A DNA stretch of 7,905 nt, from contig CAZWPF010000111.1 of assembly GCA_964636205.1 (NCBI GenBank), positions 1-7,905 on the forward strand, in the 5' to 3' direction. Origin of the DNA: JBEBVQ01 sp964636205. GTDB taxonomy: Bacteria; Bacteroidota; Bacteroidia; Chitinophagales; Chitinophagaceae. The position numbers and the translations under genes were made by a program. The number at the start of each line of letters is the position of its first letter. Position 1 is the first letter of the stretch. Below are positions 1-5,910 of this stretch, piece by piece. The notes under the pieces are model-generated. The model was not told the DNA's origin. It saw only the letters and a list, made by a program, of their open reading frames with translations, and did not search any database.

Positions 1-14
1 ACCCAAAACTGTTT

Positions 15-55
15 TTATAAATAAAAAGAGGTTGCCCTTTTGAGACAACCTCTTT
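15..55 (-). terminator. Rho-independent terminator closing the minus-strand gene series
   Basis: A perfect 10-bp inverted repeat (AAAGAGGTTG at 25-34, CAACCTCTTT at 46-55) encloses an 11-nt loop. Read on the minus strand it starts 15 nt after the stop codon of the last small gene and runs into a T5 stretch followed by an AT-rich tail. This is a classic intrinsic terminator for the leftward genes. On the plus strand the hairpin is followed by a weaker T-rich stretch, so it could also serve a convergent gene lying left of the window, which cannot be seen. Confidence 0.88.
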
Positions 56-70
56 GTTATTAAAATTTGT

Positions 71-448
71 CTATTTTTTCGACTTCAATAATGAGCGTAA
101 AATCCGAAAGCCTACCGACATTCCCTTCCACTTCAGGTAGCCGCCAAAGAATTCTCGTACAAAACTTCTGAGTATGCTTTTCTGTGTCTTTTGAGGCAAA
201 AATCTAAGTAGCGGTATTCCCAGAGCCAATGCGCTATCCAATACCGTCGGCGATGTCAATAGCCCATTCACTGTCCCCAGGAGTCCGGCCGACTGGTTCT
301 CCACTGACTGCCTATCAGAAGCCGCATCCAAATCCTTTAGTGAAAATAAACCGGCCTCATTCATCCGACTGAGTTCTAGTTTCAATCGTTGCTTCTCCTG
401 CTTAATAGCTTGAAGACTATGCAACTTCTGTTTGTTGTATATGGCCAT
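71..448 (-). CDS. Small basic protein of unknown function, last gene of the ytxH-holin cassette
   Basis: I do not recognise a named family for this 125-residue protein. Residues 7-31 are charged and helical with a short coiled-coil character (QEKQRLKLELSRMNE). Residues 53-85 are hydrophobic and Gly/Leu-rich but broken by prolines and polar residues, so a membrane span is not certain. The C-terminal third (82-125) is strongly basic, with about a dozen Lys/Arg and almost no acidic residues, and looks amphipathic. There is no signal peptide. The ATG at 448 lies 14 nt after the stop of the holin-family gene, so the two are almost certainly co-transcribed, and a terminator follows directly. By position it resembles YqjK, the third member of the enterobacterial YqjD-YqjE-YqjK set, but I see no clear sequence match. 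A peripheral membrane partner of the preceding protein is an inference. Confidence 0.8.
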   Translation of the reverse strand: MAIYNKQKLHSLQAIKQEKQRLKLELSRMNEAGLFSLKDLDAASDRQSVENQSAGLLGTVNGLLTSPTVLDSALALGIPLLRFLPQKTQKSILRSFVREFFGGYLKWKGMSVGFRILRSLLKSKK

Positions 449-462
449 TTGAATAAAAGCTC

Positions 463-846
463 TTAATTGGTGATTTCATTTCCGTCCTTATCCTCTGCGT
501 CATCGCCATCCTCATCATCGGTCATCATTTTAACGAACACACCGGCCAAAGCAGACATAATAGCTCGGCGGCATAAAGCGACAACAACTATGAATACTAC
601 AAAAACGCCTGAAGCAGCGAAGTATCCGGCGGCTCGAGAATCGAACCATGATGAAAAAGCCTCCGCAATGCCAAATCCGACAAATATCAACACCAAACAA
701 GTCAGAAACATGGAGATCATAACAAAAATGAAACTCCCAAGTATGGTCGATACTTTTTCAATAAGACCCAATTTGAAAAGTTGAAAATAGGTCTCGGCAT
801 ATTGAAGAATGCGCTTCTTCCAGGTGTTGAATAGCTTTTTATACAC
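463..846 (-). CDS. Phage holin family (holin superfamily III / YqjE-like) membrane protein
   Basis: With the GTG at 846 as start this is a 127-residue protein with an amphipathic N-terminal helix (about 1-33) and two membrane spans (about 34-62 and 72-92) separated by a short loop with charged residues. A Cys-Arg-Arg stop follows the second span, and the C-terminal tail is very acidic (110-123). This layout matches the Phage_holin_3_6 family (PF07332). Despite its name, that family is mostly chromosomal in Bacteroidota and Proteobacteria and is not tied to lysis. Nothing phage-like surrounds it here. The start is uncertain: there is no in-frame ATG before the first span, and a TTG at 888 would add 14 residues (SLPYFLFPFQSIP region) that do not look like the family. 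Neither candidate has a Shine-Dalgarno sequence. The gene lies between a YtxH-type gene and a small basic protein, and the three probably form one unit at the inner membrane. Confidence 0.85.
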   Translation of the reverse strand: MYKKLFNTWKKRILQYAETYFQLFKLGLIEKVSTILGSFIFVMISMFLTCLVLIFVGFGIAEAFSSWFDSRAAGYFAASGVFVVFIVVVALCRRAIMSALAGVFVKMMTDDEDGDDAEDKDGNEITN

Positions 847-921
847 AGGTATGGATTGAAATGGGAAAAGGAAGTAAGGAAGCGACAAACTGAATGAGTC
901 TGCCGCTTGCGTTAACTAATC

Positions 922-1116
922 TTATTGATGAAAAATATCATCTTCCAATTCTTCGCCTTTCTTGGCAAGTTTCTCCTTCAATTTATTCAGACGGTCTTTG
1001 ATCTTGTCTAAATCTTCTTTGCGATCATCTTTATCAGTGGCGAGAATATAGCCCAAAGCAGCGCCTATTGCAGCGCCAATCAATAAGGTTGCAACTGTTT
1101 TTCCGGTGTTAGCCAT
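922..1116 (-). CDS. YtxH domain-containing small membrane protein
   Basis: This 64-residue protein starts at an ATG and has one N-terminal membrane span (about 7-26) containing a glycine-zipper pattern (GAAIGAALG, 14-22). It continues into a highly charged, Lys/Asp/Glu-rich heptad-like helix (about 28-60, DLDKIKDRLNKLKEKL). This is the typical YtxH/gas-vesicle-protein-like architecture: a membrane anchor with a cytoplasmic coiled coil that may oligomerise. Such proteins are often stress-induced in Bacillus and Bacteroidota, but their biochemical role is not known. It is the first gene of a three-gene cassette with the holin-family protein and the small basic protein. A 163-nt gap separates it from nadD, so it may have its own promoter, though I found no good TAnnTTTG element there. 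Confidence 0.85.
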   Translation of the reverse strand: MANTGKTVATLLIGAAIGAALGYILATDKDDRKEDLDKIKDRLNKLKEKLAKKGEELEDDIFHQ

Positions 1117-1279
1117 AACTGTTAAATTTTCAACTTTTAAGAAAGAGGTGATTTGATTATAATTTGTACAAAATATCGTGCCAGCGATTTAGCCACCTAT
1201 GAAGTTACTAAGATCCCAGCGATATTTCAAGTGCTCTTTCTACGAAAACTTTATCTGTATGTTACCGGTGTCAGGTCAA
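1117..1279. other. AT-rich intergenic spacer between nadD and the ytxH cassette, with an inverted repeat
   Basis: No gene is visible in this 163-nt stretch. It contains a perfect 8-bp inverted repeat (AAATATCG at 1171-1178 and CGATATTT at 1220-1227) and, overlapping it, a 10-mer repeated in direct orientation with one mismatch (CCAGCGATTT 1181-1190, CCAGCGATAT 1216-1225). No U-tract follows the inverted repeat, so it does not look like a terminator. It could be an operator-like site or chance in AT-rich DNA. The leader of the ytxH transcript must begin here if that cassette has its own promoter. Confidence 0.3.
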
Positions 1280-1852
1280 TCAATCCCTGTACAATCTGTT
1301 GTCCTCAATGTACTGCGCAACTTTCTCGTGGACTAAGTACCGAATCGAATGTCCCTCTTTAATTTCATTCCGAATAAAGCTCGCAGATATATCCAACATC
1401 GGGGCTTCAGTAATGGTTAGACGAATCCCCTCACGAGGCTCCACGGGAAAGCCCGGACGGGGATAAACGATCAAATCATATTGATCCAATAATTGCTCGT
1501 GATTCTTCCAGCGATGAATATTCTGGTAACTATCCGATCCCATAATCACGGAGAACCGTTCCAACGGAAATTTCTCCGTTAGATAAGTGAGCGTATCTAT
1601 GGTATACGAAGGCTTGGGCAAATGGAATTCAATATTACTGGCTCTGAATTTAGGATTATCGTCGATAGCCAGTTCCACCAGATGAAGCCGATCATATTCG
1701 TTGATCAGACTATGAGATGCTTTTAAGGGATTCTGCGGCGATAAAACAAACCAAACCTTATCGACCTCCGTGTGTTGTACCACGTGGTTAGCGATAATCA
1801 GGTGACCGATATGTATAGGATTAAAACTGCCGAAGTACAAGCCAATATGCAT
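1280..1852 (-). CDS. nadD: Nicotinate-nucleotide adenylyltransferase NadD
   Basis: NadD transfers an adenylyl group from ATP to nicotinate mononucleotide, giving deamido-NAD, in the last part of NAD biosynthesis in the cytoplasm. The 190-residue protein shows the full nucleotidyltransferase signature: GSFNPIHIGH at 8-17 with the HxGH nucleotide-binding motif, SPQNPLK at 38-44, PSYTIDTL at 81-88, GSD at 105-107 followed by Trp115, YPRPG at 130-134 and the C-terminal ISASFIR at 155-161, the family's ISSTxIR motif. Length is normal for the family. The ATG at 1852 was chosen over the upstream TTG at 1870 because the beta strand leading into GSFNP starts right there, and because a candidate promoter element occupies 1859-1866. 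It follows the PKD gene after 78 nt and probably has its own promoter. Confidence 0.96.
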   Translation of the reverse strand: MHIGLYFGSFNPIHIGHLIIANHVVQHTEVDKVWFVLSPQNPLKASHSLINEYDRLHLVELAIDDNPKFRASNIEFHLPKPSYTIDTLTYLTEKFPLERFSVIMGSDSYQNIHRWKNHEQLLDQYDLIVYPRPGFPVEPREGIRLTITEAPMLDISASFIRNEIKEGHSIRYLVHEKVAQYIEDNRLYRD

Positions 1853-1858
1853 AGAAGG

Positions 1859-1890
1859 CAAAGATAACAAAGACCGTTCATCCGGGAATT
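1859..1890 (-). promoter_or_regulatory. Candidate Bacteroidota-type promoter for nadD
   Basis: On the minus strand TATCTTTG (1866-1859) matches the Bacteroidota -7 consensus TAnnTTTG exactly. Nineteen nucleotides upstream is AATTC (1890-1886), a partial match to the -33 TTTG/TTG box. The start point would fall within a few bases of the nadD ATG at 1852. Evidence is a single good box plus a weak one, so this is tentative. Confidence 0.4.
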
Positions 1891-1930
1891 GATCCGAATC
1901 TAAATCTTAAAAGTTTTCATTCTTTATGGG

Positions 1931-3889
1931 TCATCGCAATAAGGTTACATCTCCTTTCAACACTTCTTCTTTACCAAACCGATCCACAATTTTGATTACC
2001 CAAAAATATGTCCCGTCCGGAGCCGGCTCACCCTTATACGTTCCGTCCCAACCGGTTTTAAACCGATCCGCAAAAAACACTTCTTCTCCAAATCGGTTGA
2101 CGATCCTAAAGAATTTCACATCTGAATATCCAATACCAATGGGTGTGAATACATCGTTCATCCCATCTCCATTCGGCGAAAATGCCGTAGGCAAAAAAGC
2201 TGCTGCCTGTCCAACCACCCAAACATTAATAGTATCATATCCCTCACAATCATTTTCACTGCGCACGTAAACGATATAATCCAATCGCGTGGTGTCTGGA
2301 AAATAGCCTAGGGGATTAGGGCCCGATATATCATCCAAATAGGTACCGGGCGACCAAGTATAATATGCTCCACCACTGGCATTAAAACGAAGCGAGGAGC
2401 CTTTGACGATGATCGTGTCATTTCCTGCAAAAGGCTGAAATTTATCTACAGCAAAAATACGCTGAATCGTATCCACACAGCCCTTGATACTTTGTGAAAT
2501 AAGCGTAACGGGATAATTACCCCCCGCTGCATAAGTATGAGTAGGATTTTGTAAGTTAGAACTATTGCCGTCGCCAAACGACCAAAACCAGGATTTCACA
2601 GGCTCGTAAGTAGCTTTCGACTGATCCCTGAATTGAATAATCCCTTTCGGACATGGGCGACCCTCTGTGTCAAAATCTGCCTGAAAGTATGGATAAACTT
2701 TTACAAATCTGGTTATACTGTCCGGGCAGGTAGATCCGCGATTGACCACTAATTTCACGGTATAGACGCCGGTGTCCGGATAGGTAAAACTGGGTTCAAA
2801 ATCAGTAGAACTGGCCGGAGTTTCATCCCCCACTCCAAAATCCCAGTAATAGTTGAATCCCCCTGTACTGTTATTTTTAAATTTGACCGTATAACCATCG
2901 CAGTTAACGATGTATGTATTGAACTCGGTCGATAATTGCGGAATATCCGCAACTACTGCCTTAGAACAATTGGTGACCACAAACTGAAACTCTCTCGTTA
3001 CAGTGTTGATCACTGCCCCATCCCTCCATTCTTTAACACATACCGTAACTACAAACCGCCCCATCAGATTTGGCGTGCCGCTGATTAATCCGGTTACCGG
3101 ATCGATCTGTATGGGAGGATTTCCCACCATAGGGCGATCCGCGTTGAAGCCACCAATATAGGTAACTGAAGGATACGGTGGCGGCAGAATGTCGCCCGCT
3201 CCGGGTCCCGCTCCGGGCTTAGGAAAGTCGAGAGAACCTCCTATATAAGCCTGACAAAATTCATAGCTCAGTGAATCTCCATCAGGATCTACTGCCGAAT
3301 GGTCATAAACCAAAGGATTGTTGATACATATGATTTGGGGAGGATAGTTCTTAAAAACAGCACTGCTATTACAAACCGAAGCATCTAATACCGGAGGTAT
3401 AAAACATGAATAGGTAGCTCCTGTATTTCCAGGATTGGAAATATTAATCACAGAAGCATTCCGACAGCAACGCTGATATACAATATGATAACCGGTGCTA
3501 TTGTCGGGTAAATCGTAAATTCTCTCAAACTTCACTCTACGCAGACAGACCGGCGGAGGATTATTTACACATTCATTATGAAAATTAGGTGGAATTGCTA
3601 TATCCTCAGAAGACTGCACCTCATCGTAAATCCGTCCCATCATAGTTACTCGACTACCATTCCCATCAAATATTGCGAAAATTCCGGGATTGTCACTGCC
3701 AATGGCATCCTGATGTCCACCCAGACAATCCTGATATATATTCAACCATACTCTATACCTGATAGTTCCTGGCACTACTCTTCCCAAGCACTCGTACATC
3801 ATCTCTCCGCCAACAATATGAGAAGCTCCCGAAGGCAATACATCTACGGCTAAAACCAATAACACCAATATGAATAGCTTCCTGATCAT
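1931..3889 (-). CDS. Secreted PKD-domain protein with T9SS type B sorting domain
   Basis: This 652-residue protein is exported to the cell surface or medium. A Sec signal peptide covers about 1-23 (hydrophobic core FILVLLVLAV, then SGA before SHIVGG). Residues 24-310 form a Cys-rich region (12 cysteines) with the conserved-looking YQRCCRN at 138-144; its second half (about 195-305, DPDGDSLSYEF and GLISGTP) resembles a cadherin/He_PIG Ig-like fold. Two PKD domains follow at about 316-399 (YYWDFG) and 404-482 (WFWSFGDG, HTYAAGG), then a further Ig-like segment at 488-560. The end (562-652) is a gliding-motility-associated C-terminal domain with FLPTAFSPNGDGMNDVF, the signal for the type IX secretion system (type B). 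Its ligand is unknown; adhesion or glycan binding is inferred from the domains. The ATG at 3889 starts the signal peptide (a GTG lies one codon upstream). It follows the hydrolase gene by 15 nt. Confidence 0.92.
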   Translation of the reverse strand: MIRKLFILVLLVLAVDVLPSGASHIVGGEMMYECLGRVVPGTIRYRVWLNIYQDCLGGHQDAIGSDNPGIFAIFDGNGSRVTMMGRIYDEVQSSEDIAIPPNFHNECVNNPPPVCLRRVKFERIYDLPDNSTGYHIVYQRCCRNASVINISNPGNTGATYSCFIPPVLDASVCNSSAVFKNYPPQIICINNPLVYDHSAVDPDGDSLSYEFCQAYIGGSLDFPKPGAGPGAGDILPPPYPSVTYIGGFNADRPMVGNPPIQIDPVTGLISGTPNLMGRFVVTVCVKEWRDGAVINTVTREFQFVVTNCSKAVVADIPQLSTEFNTYIVNCDGYTVKFKNNSTGGFNYYWDFGVGDETPASSTDFEPSFTYPDTGVYTVKLVVNRGSTCPDSITRFVKVYPYFQADFDTEGRPCPKGIIQFRDQSKATYEPVKSWFWSFGDGNSSNLQNPTHTYAAGGNYPVTLISQSIKGCVDTIQRIFAVDKFQPFAGNDTIIVKGSSLRFNASGGAYYTWSPGTYLDDISGPNPLGYFPDTTRLDYIVYVRSENDCEGYDTINVWVVGQAAAFLPTAFSPNGDGMNDVFTPIGIGYSDVKFFRIVNRFGEEVFFADRFKTGWDGTYKGEPAPDGTYFWVIKIVDRFGKEEVLKGDVTLLR

Positions 3890-3904
3890 CACTCGTATAC
3901 TAAG

Positions 3905-4720
3905 TTAACGATTTTCGCAGTAAGCGGCGAACTTAGACAAGTCAGCAATCAATTGCGTCGGTTGTTCCAACATACTCATATGTCCACAGGCAGAATAAGT
4001 ATGAATAAATGATATATCCGAAAGACTCGCCTGCTGCAGTGCTTTTTCAGCGGGAGTCGCTTTGTCCTCCACGCCTATGATCCATTGCACGGGGAAGGGC
4101 GATTTTCGCAATAATTCGGTTCTATCCGGACGAGCGGCTATTGCTTTATAGAACGCTATCAGATCTTCATCCGGCATTTCCTGCGCCCTACTGATTTGAA
4201 TTTGTACTTTTTCGGGATAGCTTTCCTTAAACTTATTGGAGAATAAGCTTGTAATCATTTGTCTCACAAATATCTCCTTCCCACCCTTCTCGATCAATTC
4301 GATCGACTTCCTTCTGGCCTCTTTCTTTTCTTCATCGTCGGCATTAGCTAAAGAATGCACCAGAGAGAGTCCCTTTATCCGGTCCGGATATTTCTCCGCA
4401 AAGGCCAATGCGGTATAACCTCCCATAGAATGACCCGCAAATAAAGCCGATTGTACACCCAGGTGATCCAAAATCTCCCGAATACTATCTGCCATCAATT
4501 CCACAGTAAGAGCCTTTTCAACCGGTCTTTTACTATCTCCTGCCCCAGGCAAATCCGGTATGATCAAACGAAATTTTGCCGAGAGTTCTTCGATAATTAA
4601 TTTCCATAGATCGCCATTCTCAGGAAAACCATGGATCAATACTATTGGCATTCCCTTCCCATATTCCTGCCATGCCAATATCGGGAAATCCTCTGTTCTA
4701 ATATGCTTTCTATCACTCAT
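3905..4720 (-). CDS. Alpha/beta-fold hydrolase
   Basis: This 271-residue protein is a complete single-domain alpha/beta hydrolase without signal peptide or membrane span, so it is probably cytoplasmic. HGFPENGDLW at 30-39 supplies the oxyanion-hole region. GHSMGG at 96-101 is the nucleophile elbow with catalytic Ser98. Asp219 in GVEDKATP and His247 in CGHMSMLEQP complete the likely triad. DLPGAGDSKRP at 56-66 is typical of the esterase/epoxide-hydrolase/C-C hydrolase group. A Ser nucleophile argues against haloalkane dehalogenases and epoxide hydrolases, which use Asp, and favours an esterase, lipase or C-C bond hydrolase. The substrate cannot be read from the sequence. The ATG at 4720 lies only 5 nt after the stop of the Lnb-like gene, and the PKD gene follows after 15 nt, so all three are probably one transcript. 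Confidence 0.93.
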   Translation of the reverse strand: MSDRKHIRTEDFPILAWQEYGKGMPIVLIHGFPENGDLWKLIIEELSAKFRLIIPDLPGAGDSKRPVEKALTVELMADSIREILDHLGVQSALFAGHSMGGYTALAFAEKYPDRIKGLSLVHSLANADDEEKKEARRKSIELIEKGGKEIFVRQMITSLFSNKFKESYPEKVQIQISRAQEMPDEDLIAFYKAIAARPDRTELLRKSPFPVQWIIGVEDKATPAEKALQQASLSDISFIHTYSACGHMSMLEQPTQLIADLSKFAAYCENR

Positions 4721-4725
4721 TTTTT

Positions 4726-5871
4726 CTATGCTTGTACTTTACTTCTTCTATAAATCGCGCCATAAATCACCAGTAGTGATACCAGCCATGGCCACAACTC
4801 GAACATAGGTAATCTCTGGATTCCCAAAACATGCAATCCGAGTGAAATCAATAACAGAATCATCGCTATGACTGCATATTTATCTGCTCCCTTGCGCTTC
4901 AATAGGAGCATCAAACTAGTGGGTAGTGCCCAGAGTAAATTGTAGTTATTCTGACAAGCTTGATGATCAGTTCCAAACCACATAAATACAATAATGCATC
5001 CTAGTAATCCGGTAATAAACAATACCAAAAAACGCATCAGTGTACCCAGCCAATTGAGCTGAGGAATCAAATATCCCATCAGGGTAAGTATCATCACAAT
5101 CAAACAAAGCAAAAAGGCTCCATTAACCCCTGCCGGAACGGGATGAGAACCATCTAATAACAAAATAACAGGACCGGCAATAGGTTGTCCGTACAGCTCG
5201 GCATTGGCGAGTCCATCTCTCAAAAAATCCGGTAAAAACATCGCATCCTTATCAGTCATCGCACGATCCACATCCGCTCCTAACAAGATATTTATTCCAA
5301 AGCGGGCAAAATGTTCCACATACAAATACTGATTGATAACTTGTCGGAAACTAAGCTTTTTACCTTCAGGAAGCGTAGGTCCAAAATTGAATTCCGATCC
5401 AAAGCTACTTGGGAATACATCCCGAACCCGGGTCGCACAATTGTCGAACAAGAAATCGTATTTATAGTATTTATTTTCTGGAAGGAGATTATACTGCAAA
5501 AATTCAAAGATCTCCTTTTTCTTTTCCTGATCCAACAATAGCAGTTGTTCCTCCACCTTTCGACCGGTATAATCATATTCAGCCATAAAGCTCTTAAAGG
5601 ATGAGGCCGACATATAATAGAGCAGTTTACCCCTCATGAATTTGAGTTCGAAATTGGGTTCGCTATAATTAAAACTACCATAACTATATACCAGGTCGGT
5701 ACCATTGAAGGAATCCACAATACGGATACCGGTATGACCAAATGGTTCGTATAACTCCTCATGCCCCGGACCGACAGTCAGCAGACTCATTCGAAGTCCG
5801 CTGCTATCCACATTTCCTCGGGATATAACTGTAGAAAAAAGGAGTGTTAAGAAAACAAGAGTAATTCTCAT
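4726..5871 (-). CDS. lnb: DUF4105 protein, Lnb-like lipoprotein N-acyltransferase family
   Basis: The 381-residue protein has a signal peptide (about 1-19), a periplasmic domain (about 25-230) and a C-terminal membrane part with about five spans (251-269, 277-297, 309-325, 333-351, 357-374). The periplasmic part carries the DUF4105 signatures: FGHTGIRI at 44-51 with His46 and YDFLFDNCATRVRD at 138-151 with Cys145, a probable Cys/His active site of the papain/NlpC-like type. A TDH-x6-N-x-NLLW stretch at 301-314 is a hallmark of the membrane domain. This family includes Lnb of Bacteroides, which N-acylates the lipoprotein N-terminal cysteine in bacteria lacking Lnt. The family is clear, but Bacteroidota can carry several DUF4105 paralogues, so the exact activity is inferred. 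The ATG at 5871 starts the signal peptide directly; a GTG three codons upstream is less likely. It is followed after 5 nt by the hydrolase. Confidence 0.88.
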   Translation of the reverse strand: MRITLVFLTLLFSTVISRGNVDSSGLRMSLLTVGPGHEELYEPFGHTGIRIVDSFNGTDLVYSYGSFNYSEPNFELKFMRGKLLYYMSASSFKSFMAEYDYTGRKVEEQLLLLDQEKKKEIFEFLQYNLLPENKYYKYDFLFDNCATRVRDVFPSSFGSEFNFGPTLPEGKKLSFRQVINQYLYVEHFARFGINILLGADVDRAMTDKDAMFLPDFLRDGLANAELYGQPIAGPVILLLDGSHPVPAGVNGAFLLCLIVMILTLMGYLIPQLNWLGTLMRFLVLFITGLLGCIIVFMWFGTDHQACQNNYNLLWALPTSLMLLLKRKGADKYAVIAMILLLISLGLHVLGIQRLPMFELWPWLVSLLVIYGAIYRRSKVQA

Positions 5872-5910
5872 AATGAACACAAAGTAACAAAAAAATGGTG
5901 GCGGCGAATA

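Noticed and set aside
25..55. Relationship between the two terminators, both starting AAAGAGG
   Set aside because: The shared part is only 7 nt, and hairpins framed by A-runs and T-runs commonly converge on this; it is not evidence of a dispersed repeat.
467..784. Plus-strand 105-codon ORF opposite the holin-family gene
   Set aside because: Ser/Thr/Lys-rich low-complexity translation that is the antisense shadow of a well-supported membrane protein gene.
463..846. Prophage or lysis cassette suggested by the 'phage holin' family name
   Set aside because: No endolysin, spanin, integrase or structural phage gene is nearby, and this Pfam family is mostly chromosomal and non-lytic.
1926..2270. 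Plus-strand 114-codon ORF opposite the 3' end of the PKD gene
   Set aside because: It is antisense to the conserved T9SS sorting domain and shows no recognisable domain, signal peptide or promoter.
5872..5910. Promoter before the DUF4105 gene (TTACTTTG on the minus strand)
   Set aside because: It misses the second base of the TAnnTTTG box and lacks a -33 box at the right spacing; co-transcription with the gene upstream is simpler.
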